A stretch of 64,000 nucleotides of DNA, from the NCBI RefSeq assembly GCF_001424945.1, contig NZ_LMCW01000021.1:606-64605 (forward strand), in the 5' to 3' direction. Within the stretch, counting starts at the first letter, position 1. Every line of letters begins with the position of its first letter. This document shows positions 45,617-53,756 of this stretch, piece by piece. The notes under the pieces were generated by a model. It did no database searches, was not told the origin of the DNA, and worked only from the letters and a program-made list of their open reading frames with translations. The stretch is from Rhizobium sp. Root1203 (lineage in GTDB: Bacteria > Pseudomonadota > Alphaproteobacteria > Rhizobiales > Rhizobiaceae). The translations under genes and the position numbers were made by a program.

Positions 45617-45665
45617 TGATAAAACCTTTTATCTCCTATATTTTTTCTGTTAAAAGGTTTTATCA
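45617..45665. promoter_or_regulatory. Paired LacI-type operators in divergent promoter
   Basis: TGATAAAACCTTTTA (45617-45631) and its exact reverse complement TAAAAGGTTTTATCA (45651-45665) are separated by 19 bp. Each copy is itself nearly symmetric (TAAAACCTTTTA), as LacI-family operators are. The pair lies about 110 bp before the binding-protein gene and 22 bp before the LacI start, so it could control both directions and support side-by-side dimer binding. Confidence 0.75.
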
Positions 45666-45687
45666 CACAGACTAGGAGCACCGAACT

Positions 45688-46683
45688 TTGACCAGTCCGG
45701 ACGACAAGCGACGAACAATCCGCGATGTGGCGAAAGCGGCGGGCGTCAGCATTTCAACCGCTTCAAACGCGCTGAACGGCATCGGCAGGACGAACGCCGA
45801 AACGCGCGAAAAGGTCAAGCGGATCGCCGACGAGCTTGGCTTCCGGCCGAATGCACTCGCGCGTGGGTTGCTAACAAAGCGAAGCCATGCCATCGGAATG
45901 CTGACGAACGATACCTATGGCCGACTGACGCTCCCGATGGCGGCGGGTGTCTCCGAGATCCTTGTCGACCATGGGGTCTCGCTCTTCCTTTGCGCGACCA
46001 ACAATGATCCGCGACTTGCCAAGCTCCATATCGATGCGCTGCTGGACCGCCAGGTCGACGGGATCATCTTCACCGCCACGCGGATCGACCTGGAGCCCCC
46101 GCCGGAGCTCCTGAAACTCCGGATTCCTGTTATCTACGCATTCGCGCAGGGGCCCTCCGATAGCGTGAGCTTCCATCCTGATGATGCCCAGGGGGCGCGC
46201 ATCGCCGTGCAACATCTCCAGACCTTGGGCAGGTCACGCATCTTGCATATCACCGGCGAGCAGAACTATCTCGCTGCCCGCATCCGGGCGGACGCCTACA
46301 GGGAACTTGCGGGGTCTTACGGCCAGGTGATGTTCGGTGAGTGGTCCGAGGAATGGGGGCATTCCGCGATAGATGCGGTCTATTCCCGATCAGCTCCGAA
46401 ACCCGATGCAATCTTCTGTGGCAGCGACGAGATTGCGCGCGGCGTTATCGATGCGCTTCGTGATCGCGGTATTTCGATCCCCGACGACGTGGCTGTCGTC
46501 GGGTTTGATAACTGGGAAGTCGTCTCGAGGCAGACGCGGCCACCGCTTACGACGATCGACATGGAACTCAAGGAACTCGGTCATCGGGCGGGCTTGGCGA
46601 TCCTTGGGCTTTCTCGCGGCGAGAAATTTGAACCCGGCGTCGTACGGCTGCCTTGCAGCCTCGTTGCACGAGGATCTGCCTAA
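45688..46683 (+). CDS. LacI family transcriptional regulator
   Basis: A 331-residue LacI protein. The HTH lies at residues 10-30 (TIRDVAKAAGVSISTASNAL) with a hinge near residue 58, followed by a periplasmic-binding-protein-like sensor (HAIGMLTNDTYGRL; GFDNWEVVSRQTRPPLTTID). TTG start with AGGAG upstream. Divergent from the GH127 importer operon and next to the 15-bp inverted repeat, so it is the likely repressor of that island. Confidence 0.92.
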   Translation: MTSPDDKRRTIRDVAKAAGVSISTASNALNGIGRTNAETREKVKRIADELGFRPNALARGLLTKRSHAIGMLTNDTYGRLTLPMAAGVSEILVDHGVSLFLCATNNDPRLAKLHIDALLDRQVDGIIFTATRIDLEPPPELLKLRIPVIYAFAQGPSDSVSFHPDDAQGARIAVQHLQTLGRSRILHITGEQNYLAARIRADAYRELAGSYGQVMFGEWSEEWGHSAIDAVYSRSAPKPDAIFCGSDEIARGVIDALRDRGISIPDDVAVVGFDNWEVVSRQTRPPLTTIDMELKELGHRAGLAILGLSRGEKFEPGVVRLPCSLVARGSA

Positions 46684-46734
46684 CGCGCTCCAAGGCTTTG
46701 GTCTTGCGAAACGTATTGGGTACCCCAATGCATC

Positions 46735-46866
46735 CTTTTGAAAGCCAGCGACGACGCTGGCGATGAATTTGCCTACTCCGGGCGGCAGGCCGTGACGCGT
46801 GGTGAACACGAGATGCGCCAGCCGCTGGATGCCGCTCCAGCCTGGAAGAGCCAAATGGCGGAAGCG
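46735..46866 (-). pseudogene. Possible LysR C-terminal relic
   Basis: The minus-strand frame reads LALPGWSGIQRLAHLVFTTR then HGLPPGVGKFIASV, which resembles the end of LysR effector domains (LP-W...LVF-TRRGLPP-VRAFID). There is no start, no HTH and no clean stop. Weak but consistent with the other broken genes in this stretch. Confidence 0.35.
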
Positions 46867-46933
46867 CCGACGTGGGTTTTCCACCGCGTTGATGTGCTCA
46901 GCATTTCTCTCTCCCTGCCAACGTCCCGATACT

Positions 46934-47162
46934 CTACCAGTTTGTCACCGAGCCATCGCGCCGCTTGAGATGCGGAGCCTCCCAATATTCGAAACTCTGC
47001 TTTGCAATCAGCTCCTCATTCACTTCGATCCCAAGTCCCACAGCGTCAGACACTGGATAGTAGGGGCCGTCCAACCTCGGCTGGACCGGGAAGCATTCCG
47101 AATTGTCAAAACCGAGATGGGTTTCCGCCGGGCTGTTGCGGGTTTCGAGCCAGGAGAAATTC
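46934..47162 (-). pseudogene. C-terminal relic of an enolase-superfamily sugar-acid dehydratase
   Basis: About 76 codons reading FSWLETRNSPAETHLGFDN, then GLGIEVNEELIAKQSFEYWE, and ending APHLKRRDGSVTNW-stop. This is the characteristic C-terminus of mandelate racemase/muconate lactonising-type aldonate dehydratases. The rest of the gene (more than 300 residues) is absent; the upstream end joins an IS relic at about 47162-47165. Seen: intact tail. Inferred: deletion caused by or following IS insertion. Confidence 0.7.
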
Positions 47163-47484
47163 GCTCAGGGTGGTATGCGGGGACGGCAAGCGCCAGCCCC
47201 ATCAATGGCAGCACAGATTCCAACAAGCCCTCTACTTGGCGCAGCCGCAGACCAAACACCAGGCCCAGCGTCAAGGCGGTCTCGATCGCCAGATCGGAAT
47301 AACGGTGCTGGCCGCCCCGGGTCTTGCGTCTTGGTGCTTGCCATCCGGACAGGGCGTCTGGTGTCAGCCACAAAGTCAGACTGCCACGCCGACGAAGTCC
47401 CGCCTCATACTCCGGTCAGTTCGCCACCCTGAAATTCATCCTGTCTATGCGATGGCGGCGGGCCGCATTATGTTTGAAAGGCAT
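47163..47484 (-). mobile_element. IS5-family transposase relic (N-terminal part)
   Basis: Reading from 47484 on the minus strand gives MPFKHNAARRHRIDRMNFRVAN, then an in-frame TGA at 47416-47418 where a Trp is expected. It continues EYEAGLRRRGSLTLWLTPDA, QAPRRKTRGGQHRYSDLAIE and ALTLGLVFGLRLRQVEGLLE, typical of IS5-group DDE transposases. Near 47180 the frame shifts by one base (HTTLS continues in the other frame), and the sequence then passes directly into the enolase-type relic. The DDE catalytic part is missing, so the element is dead. Confidence 0.75.
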
Positions 47485-47653
47485 CAAGGCCACTGATCGG
47501 TTATTGAGGTTGCCGATCGCCTACACCACCACCGCTAAACGATCCGTGCACCAACGCTCTTCCCATCGGCAATCACATCACAGGGGCAGTTGGTCCGCCT
47601 TGAAGAAGGACCAAATTGTTGGAATCCCTTGAACAGATAGTATCTGACAGACT
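47485..47653. other. Spacer between IS relic and repeat array
   Basis: No gene or clear IS end was identified. The right part becomes AT-rich toward the repeat array at 47654. Confidence 0.4.
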
Positions 47654-47796
47654 ACAGACTGATTTTTCGCGAATCATCAGCAGAGTGCAGACTGATATTT
47701 TTACTCCGTATATCAATTCACAGACTGATTTATATGTATTGATAATCAGCCGATATACTGATAATTACTGATCTTGTGATCAGCTTACAGTCTGAG
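47654..47796 (+). promoter_or_regulatory. Five-copy repeat array with 33-34 bp period before mobile mystery protein A
   Basis: ACAGACTGAT-type boxes start at 47654, 47687, 47720, 47753 (ATATACTGAT) and 47787 (ACAGTCTGAG), spaced 33, 33, 33 and 34 bp. Units 1, 3 and 4 also carry an inverted ATCAGC box 17-21 bp after CTGAT, and unit 2 a degenerate one. The array is AT-rich against the surrounding DNA and ends nine bases before the ATG, covering the ribosome site region. It looks like a helically phased multi-site operator, most likely for the XRE protein it precedes. Confidence 0.7.
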
Positions 47797-47804
47797 GTCA
47801 AGGG

Positions 47805-48266
47805 ATGAAGAGCGACGGTCGAAAGAGGGGGCGTTTGCGACTCGACGAAAGACTTCGAGCGCTCAAACCGATCGATCAGTTCAGGGCGCCGCCGAAGGGA
47901 TGGGTGCGCGCACTACGCGACGCGCTTGGGATGACGGGAGCGCAACTCGGCAAACGCATTGGCGTCCGCCCTCAAACTGTTGAAGCCATCGAGAAGTCGG
48001 AAGCCGCAGGCACGATCCAACTCAACACCTTACGTCGCGCCGCCGAGGCGCTGGATTGCACGCTCGTCTACGCCCTCGTTCCAAACAGTTCACTTGAGAC
48101 TGTCATCGAGACGCGCGCGCGGAAAATCGCAACGCGCGAGCTTCAGCGCGTCGCGCATACGATGCGGCTCGAAGCACAAGGCACAGACGAGGCAGACTTC
48201 GAACCCCGCGTCCAGGCATACATTCGCGACAAACTCTCCGAACGCGACCTCTGGAACGAGATATGA
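47805..48266 (+). CDS. Mobile mystery protein A (XRE-family)
   Basis: A 153-residue protein with an XRE helix-turn-helix at residues 33-90 (ALRDALGMTGAQLGKRIGV, then RPQTVEAIEKSEAAGTIQL) and a charged C-terminus. This matches the family called mobile mystery protein A, found with a Fic partner on mobile or variable DNA. The ATG follows AAGGG. The stop overlaps the start of the Fic gene, so the two are coupled. Likely role: antitoxin-like repressor and regulator of the pair. Confidence 0.85.
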   Translation: MKSDGRKRGRLRLDERLRALKPIDQFRAPPKGWVRALRDALGMTGAQLGKRIGVRPQTVEAIEKSEAAGTIQLNTLRRAAEALDCTLVYALVPNSSLETVIETRARKIATRELQRVAHTMRLEAQGTDEADFEPRVQAYIRDKLSERDLWNEI

Positions 48267-48859
48267 CGGACCTGTTTCAGGAGCCTGAGGACGCTACTCC
48301 ACTTGAGCCGCATGAGCGAGAGGGATTGCTTCAGACATGGATAACACATCGCCGCGACCTCAACGAGGCGGAGCAGGAAAACATCGTCGAGGGTGCAGCT
48401 TGGGCGCGCGGCCGCCGGCGCGTGTCACTTGAGCGAATGCTCAGCGAAGACCTCATGCGAACCCTGCACAGGCAGATGTTCGGAGACGTCTGGGAGTGGG
48501 CCGGCACGTTCCGAACGACGGAGCGCAACATCGGTGTTGAGGCTTACCGTATTGGCGTAGAGCTTGCTGGCTTGTTGAGCGACATTCGTTATTGGATCGA
48601 GCACGAGACATTTCCACCGGATGAGATTGCGATGAGGTTCCACCATCGCCTGGTCGCGATTCACCCGTTTCCGAATGGAAATGGCCGTCACGCTCGCCTG
48701 GCGGCTGACCTTCTGATCGAACGCATGGGCAGCGAGCGTTTCAGTTGGGGCGGCGGGAGTCTGGCCGACGTTGGCGAATTACGTGCTCGATACGTCGCAG
48801 CCCTGCGCGCAGCAGACAATCATGATATTGCGCCGCTGCTGGAATTTGCGCGCACCTGA
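48263..48859 (+). CDS. Mobile mystery protein B (Fic-domain protein)
   Basis: A 198-residue Fic protein. The Fic core motif is H134-PFPNGNGRHAR, where Asn replaces the usual acidic residue before GNGR, which in active Fic AMP-transferases holds the metal. An N-terminal helix contains QENIVEGAAW (residues 38-47), similar to the autoinhibitory S/TxxxE-G/N motif but without the Ser/Thr. Fic enzymes transfer AMP or other phosphate groups to target proteins. Coupled to mobile mystery protein A by overlap (ATGA), as in the known pair. Activity may be altered because of the acidic-residue change. Confidence 0.85.
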   Translation: MTDLFQEPEDATPLEPHEREGLLQTWITHRRDLNEAEQENIVEGAAWARGRRRVSLERMLSEDLMRTLHRQMFGDVWEWAGTFRTTERNIGVEAYRIGVELAGLLSDIRYWIEHETFPPDEIAMRFHHRLVAIHPFPNGNGRHARLAADLLIERMGSERFSWGGGSLADVGELRARYVAALRAADNHDIAPLLEFART

Positions 48860-49030
48860 CAGGCGCCGCCTCTTTTCACATCGCTCGCCTGTCCTGCAAC
48901 CTACCCCCCGGCGTACAACTCACTTAAGTAGCTGCAATTTCCTGCCTTGCGGCGTAGTCAATTTTATGGAACATCTGCGACGAGCGCACGAACGCCGAAA
49001 CGGAAGCCGGGACACCGCGTCGGGCATCAT

Positions 49031-49390
49031 TCATTCGACATAAAACACCATATTGCCATTGCGTGCACGCCAGACCCACTCGATATCGTTGGGCGTCAGC
49101 CTTTTGGCCCTGAGCTGCCCGACGAGCCACTTGTTTGATCGTGCGGCAGCCCTGATCGCCTCGACATGCTGAGCACTCCCCGGCGATGGATGCGAACCGG
49201 TCTCCGAAAAGCTTGCCGTTCTGTAGCTTACGATAGAGATCCGCTTCCCATGATATGTCCGGACCGCATCCGGGAGACTCTCACTCAAGTTCATCCTGCG
49301 AAATTCACGTCTGTCCTGCTGGGCCTGAAGAGGGATCGCATCCATCACAACCAACAGAGAAATAATTGTCATCAAGCCTATTTTCCACAT
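49031..49390 (-). CDS. Small secreted protein, unknown function
   Basis: A 119-residue protein beginning MWKIGLMTIISLLVVMDAIP with a probable signal peptide cleaved near LQAQ. The mature part contains RTYHGKRISIVSYRTASF and a C-terminal NDIEWVWRARNGNMVFYVE. The ATG is preceded by GGGAGG, so the longer frame to 49582 is unlikely. The C-terminal segment resembles short rhizobial periplasmic proteins of unknown function. Confidence 0.65.
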   Translation of the reverse strand: MWKIGLMTIISLLVVMDAIPLQAQQDRREFRRMNLSESLPDAVRTYHGKRISIVSYRTASFSETGSHPSPGSAQHVEAIRAAARSNKWLVGQLRAKRLTPNDIEWVWRARNGNMVFYVE

Positions 49391-49689
49391 CTCAGCCTCC
49401 CGAAGGCAAAACGAGCGTCGTTCTACAAGATACTCATCCGCGTCGGGCGCGCATTGCGCACGATCAATCAACGGGCATCGGAATCTTCTGCTGGAGCGCA
49501 GCGTCATGGTCACGTTTTTCAATGTGGACAATGGCTTGGCCGAGCCTGATATGATCGGCAAAGGACCGTAAGCCATCCACATCGAATTGCTTTAGCGCAG
49601 GGTGATTGGTCGGTGAACCCCGGCCTCCCTTCGCGCTTTCAGCAAAAAGTCAGGTACTCAGACACTGCCCTTGGTCCGCATGCATGCGC
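49391..49689. other. Intergenic gap, nothing supported
   Basis: Open frames exist on both strands but none has a start signal or recognisable product. Confidence 0.4.
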
Positions 49690-49947
49690 TCAATATTTGA
49701 TGTCTCTGCCGGTTTGACGCCCGGTCTGCTTGGTGTCGCGCTTGTCCTGTCGGCACGCCGCGTTGCTTTTATCGTTGGCGGAGCGGCACTCCTGCTTGGT
49801 AGCTCGCGCGCCCTGACGGCTGTCCTGGCGGACATCACGCGCTGCCTTGCGCTGTTGCCCCTGTTCTGTTGCCCAGGACATCGCAGGTGCGCCTGCCAAG
49901 ATGATCGCAGCTACAAACGCGGCACATAGTGACTTGAATACAGACAT
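49690..49947 (-). CDS. Small secreted charged protein
   Basis: An 85-residue protein: signal peptide MSVFKSLCAAFVAAIILAGA, with cleavage near SWA-TEQ, then a mature part of about 58 residues rich in Arg, Lys, Gln and Asp, with two Cys and repeats of the type RQDxR/KQDKRDTKQ. The ATG follows AGGACG. Such low-complexity periplasmic proteins are common in rhizobia; role unknown. The charge pattern suggests an extended or coiled shape. Confidence 0.7.
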   Translation of the reverse strand: MSVFKSLCAAFVAAIILAGAPAMSWATEQGQQRKAARDVRQDSRQGARATKQECRSANDKSNAACRQDKRDTKQTGRQTGRDIKY

Positions 49948-50026
49948 GGTTCGTCCTCCTCACAGAGGTCACGATATGACCTCAATGCAATGGTGGCGGC
50001 CTCACTGCCGCCACCGACAAAATATC

Positions 50027-50320
50027 CTACATCTTCGAGACTGCTTCCATGGCGTCGGCAAGCGTAGCACTCGTGTTGCTCTTGCAATAGGCAGCGACCT
50101 TCTCCGCATTCGCGTGGGCTTTGTCGCCGTCAATCATGGCGCTGCCAGCTTTGCCATGAACGTACCCGTTCACCCACATGGCCACGCCAATGGTCTTGGC
50201 GGCCGGCATGTCGCCGACTTCCTTGCAGGTAACCTTCGACATGTCGACTTCCGCGGTCAATGCCTGGCCTGCCAAGCCAAGGCCCGCAACTGCTAGTGCA
50301 ATTGAAACAAGACGTATCAT
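50027..50320 (-). CDS. HdeA/HdeB-like periplasmic protein
   Basis: A 97-residue protein with signal peptide MIRLVSIALAVAGLGLAG (cleavage near ALTA-EV) and a helical mature domain with the two conserved cysteines (VTCKEV and AAYCKSN) that form the HdeA disulfide, plus GVAMWVNGYVHG as in this family. HdeA-type proteins act as acid-activated chaperones in the periplasm of enterobacteria; rhizobial versions are less studied. ATG preceded by GGGAGGACG. Confidence 0.8.
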   Translation of the reverse strand: MIRLVSIALAVAGLGLAGQALTAEVDMSKVTCKEVGDMPAAKTIGVAMWVNGYVHGKAGSAMIDGDKAHANAEKVAAYCKSNTSATLADAMEAVSKM

Positions 50321-50910
50321 AGTCGTCCTCCCAAACAGCCTCGCCCTGCCAGAGCGAGTGCTCGTGTGTGCGGTGATGTGTTTGGAAACCACAAGGGCCG
50401 TAGCCAGAACCGACCGCGGCAGGTCGCAATTTAGAAACAACTAATAATAGCACGATAGGCTGAGGAATACCCGCATTTTTATAGAATTTACGCAGGAGTC
50501 CTTTTCCTGACCAAATCGCATTGCCGCGTTCACGACGCCCGTTCCTTGACGAAGGGATCGTACAGAACGGCAACGCCGGGGGGCGACCTCCGCGGCATGC
50601 TTGCCACAGAGTATGTCATGCATGCCATTGTGCCACCAGCACGTGGGCCGGAGCAGTTCGCACCAAACGCTCCTCACAGGCACTACCGCCGGAGCCATGG
50701 GCGTCGAAACCGATGATCATCTTCAGCGCACGCGCTGTTTTTTATTGTGGCGCCAAGCATTATGCCCATAGTGGCGAAGAGCAGTTCTCCGAAGTTGTTC
50801 CCGCCATCGGCAGGAAGCCCAAGACCGACGGAAAGCTGAGGATTGGCTCGCCCGTTACGCGATCGGCGGCGCCGCGGCACTTGCCGAAGCGAAATGGGAT
50901 TGGTCGGGAC
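50321..50910. other. 590-bp gap with no supported gene
   Basis: Frames are open on both strands, including one continuous upstream extension of the lipoprotein hydrolase gene. The predicted peptides are Cys/Arg-rich and unlike known proteins, and no ribosome site marks a start. Confidence 0.4.
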
Positions 50911-52008
50911 ATGATCTTATCGCCAACTGGGAAGACTATATCTCTGGCCATTGCTATGATGTTCGCCGTCATTTTGGCTTGCACACTTGCAGGCTGCGCC
51001 AGCCGCCCCGATGCGACCGTCCTGAGGGCAACGCCCGTCACATTGGCGAAAAGAGAGGTGGTCCTTCTCTCGGCGACGAACCGCCAACAGGCACCGGATG
51101 GGGGTTTCGGTGGCGACCGGGCAGACATGCTGACCTTCGAGAAGTATATTCTGTCCGTCCCTCCTGATCACAAGGCTTCGGTGATCGAATATCCTGGCAC
51201 CACGCCCAATCCTCTTTCCGACTTCGTAGTCACGTCCCGGACAAGGCTTTCGAAGGACCGTCTGTTGGTCGCTGCGGCGGCGGGGGACGGCACCATCGGT
51301 CTCTTCGTACCCGGCTACAACTATAGCTACCAGGAAGGCTTGTTCCGGCTTGCTCAGATCGCATCCGACGCGAATCTGAAGGCGATACCAATTCTGTTTT
51401 CCTGGCCGTCACAGGCAAAAGCGACTGCTTATCTTGCCGACAAGGATTCCAGTCTTACGTCAAGAGACGCCCTCGCTTCGCTGCTGATCAGCCTGGCTTC
51501 CGACCCGGGCGTCAAACGGATCGTTTTGTTCGGGCACAGCATGGGAGGCTTCCTCGTGATGGAGACCGCGCGACAGTTGAAGCTTGAGGGGCGGACCGAT
51601 GTCGTGGAGAGGCTTTCCATCGTCCTTGCCGCCCCAGACATAGACGCGGATGTATTCAGGACCCAGGTGGAGACGATCGGTAGAGTATCGACGCCTATAA
51701 CCCTGCTCGTCTCGAACAAAGACCGGGCCCTGAGGCTCTCGAGTTTCATAGCAGGCGAAAGAAAGCGCGTGGGAAGCCTGTCGGCCGACGATCCAGCGGT
51801 TCGGGCCGCCGCTAAGCGCTACGATGTGCGCGTTATCGACATTACCTCTTTGAAGGATGCCGAGGGGTTCGGACACGCCCGCTTCGCTTCGTTGCCCCAG
51901 TACGCTGCCGAGCTTGCGGCTCTCGGGCAAGGTGCACGAAACTCCCGGCCGGGCATCTTTGTGTTCCGCGCGAACGGGGGAGTCCACGCGGCAGCGCAGG
52001 GTTGGTAG
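50911..52008 (+). CDS. DUF900-type alpha/beta hydrolase lipoprotein
   Basis: A 365-residue protein with an N-terminal lipoprotein signal: hydrophobic stretch then lipobox LAGC with Cys29. The alpha/beta hydrolase domain carries LFVPGYNYSYQEGLFRLAQI (the DUF900 N-terminal hallmark) and nucleophile elbow VLFGHSMGGFLVM, then APDIDADVF and a late His in EGFGHARFAS. Likely an envelope-anchored esterase or lipase. ATG chosen because the lipoprotein signal starts there; the frame is open well upstream without support. Confidence 0.82.
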   Translation: MILSPTGKTISLAIAMMFAVILACTLAGCASRPDATVLRATPVTLAKREVVLLSATNRQQAPDGGFGGDRADMLTFEKYILSVPPDHKASVIEYPGTTPNPLSDFVVTSRTRLSKDRLLVAAAAGDGTIGLFVPGYNYSYQEGLFRLAQIASDANLKAIPILFSWPSQAKATAYLADKDSSLTSRDALASLLISLASDPGVKRIVLFGHSMGGFLVMETARQLKLEGRTDVVERLSIVLAAPDIDADVFRTQVETIGRVSTPITLLVSNKDRALRLSSFIAGERKRVGSLSADDPAVRAAAKRYDVRVIDITSLKDAEGFGHARFASLPQYAAELAALGQGARNSRPGIFVFRANGGVHAAAQGW

Positions 52009-52292
52009 TTTGCTGCCGGTCCTCAAAGCTTAACGTGTCCCTCTGGGATCGGGCGGTCGGAGTTCGCTTTTCCATTGACCAGCGGAAGCAGCGTGATCGC
52101 GCATTGTTGTGGCAAGCGTGGTCTGCAGTGTGGCAATTTGCAGTTTAACCTAGGTAAAGAATGCTGGTCCGCACCAATCGCCTTCCCGCCGATGAACGTC
52201 AACAGCAGGCGCTCGACGGTGCGATGCAGAGGGGCTTAAGGTCCCCGCGCCAATGAGCCGTGGTAAAACGTCGAACCCGCCTGGCGGCTTTT

Positions 52293-52982
52293 TCACGGTT
52301 CTGGGAACAACTGTATGGGGACTGCGGAGAGGACGGCTCTCAATAGGTCATTCGCGCCCGACCAGAGGATTTGCAATCCCAGGCAAAAGAGGATGAATGC
52401 AGACAGTCGCACGGCTATGTCGGTTCCGCCCCGGCCGAGTAGCCTTTGGACGCGATCCGCGTAGGCGAAACAGACCAGGATCGTCAGTGCAAGGACAGCA
52501 ATGGCGAGCAGGCTCGCTAAGAGGAATATGATTCTGTCGGCAGGGCCGGTGATGGTTGCGTCCGAAAGTCCGATGCTGATGACAATTGCGATCGACCCCG
52601 GCCCCGTCGTTAGTGGCAGCGTCAGGGGATAAAAGGCTTGATCCAACAAGTTGCCTCGAAAAACATCGCCTGCTGCTGCATCCAGTTCCTTTCGACTTCC
52701 TTCGTTAAGAAGCTGCCACCCTGACACAGCGACAATGATCCCGCCGGCGACGCGAAGGATCGGCACGGAAATCCCGTAAAATTGCAGAATAAGCGCGCCC
52801 AGCAGAAAAGAACACACAAGCAGAACGAACGAATTTAGCGCGATTCGACGTGCCAGGGCGGCACGGACATCGGGGGTGGCGCCGCTGGTTAATCCTAGAA
52901 AAACGAGCGCAGATCCGGGCGGATTGACAACCGGAAAGACCGACGCGAGTACGAGTACGAATGTGTTGACTGCAGCGTACAT
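52293..52982 (-). CDS. marC: MarC family integral membrane protein
   Basis: A 229-residue protein with six hydrophobic segments and the MarC motif FPVVNPPGSALVFLGLT near the N-terminus and PLTTGPGSIAIVISIG in the middle. MarC/NAAT proteins are inner-membrane transporters of uncertain substrate. Start ATG with GGAG upstream. Stands alone. Despite the name it is not known to cause multidrug resistance. Confidence 0.9.
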   Translation of the reverse strand: MYAAVNTFVLVLASVFPVVNPPGSALVFLGLTSGATPDVRAALARRIALNSFVLLVCSFLLGALILQFYGISVPILRVAGGIIVAVSGWQLLNEGSRKELDAAAGDVFRGNLLDQAFYPLTLPLTTGPGSIAIVISIGLSDATITGPADRIIFLLASLLAIAVLALTILVCFAYADRVQRLLGRGGTDIAVRLSAFILFCLGLQILWSGANDLLRAVLSAVPIQLFPEP

Positions 52983-53756
52983 TCAATTGCTCCGTCACTC
53001 ACCGGACGCGCCTTTCGGAAAGTGTCCGAAGCGCTGGGCAGACCGATCTACATCGGTCATTGTCGTGCCTTTCACCGTATGAACGCTCTCGCCTAGAACG
53101 AAACATAAGCGGATCCGAGGCAGGTTTCCATCGCAACGCTGACGAAAGCAACCAGAATACCGCCGTGACACGGGCAATCAGCCTGAGCGCTCTGGCTCAT
53201 CTTTTGGGTTGTCTGCGAACTTGGCATCCTTTTCGCCCGAGAATCTACCCGCAGGTGTTCCCAAAAATACAAGGAAGCGGCGTCTTTGCGCCTCATGATG
53301 GGGCACTCTCATAGGCACGAATGTCGTTAGAGATTGTGTAGCCTCCTCAGTGTCACGCGCGCGCTTGATAGTCTCACAAATTGCATTGCGGCACGAGTGA
53401 AGGCTGCTCAACGGCGACCGACGATCTTCAGATATAAGCCCTTTCAAGTGCCCTGGCGGCCGCGATATGCGTCGCCGGCTCGGCGGGATTGTTTCGGCCA
53501 CAGAACAAGCAAGACAGCGCAAGGCTTGACGAGGTGACCGCCCAAGACGATCGCCACGGCGGGCGAGATAGGCCTGCCGCTCGGCTAACGACAAAAGCAA
53601 TTGCAATACCGCATGCCGGCAGAAGCCCAGCAAGCTGGTCGTCAGACTGGCAGAGCCATTATACCCGGATCTTGCGGCCCCAACCAACGCCCGCGTGGTT
53701 CGCCGGTCGCGGCTCCAAGCTCTTGAGATGGCTTGATGTCCCGCTTAGGCTTGTCG
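52983..53756. other. 774-bp gap with no supported gene
   Basis: A minus-strand frame of 169 codons (53178-53687) is open but its product is Arg/Ser-rich with no recognised domain or ribosome site. The region lies at the 3-prime end of the shortened wHTH/TolB-like gene and may hold the decayed remainder of it. Confidence 0.35.

Noticed and set aside
47654..47796. Regular repeats looked at first like a small CRISPR array
   Set aside because: Only about 10 bp per unit is conserved and the intervening DNA carries inverted half-sites; no cas genes are near, and the array abuts a ribosome site.
53178..53687. 169-codon minus-strand frame
   Set aside because: Arg/Ser-rich product without domain, start signal or codon bias; left as part of the gap.
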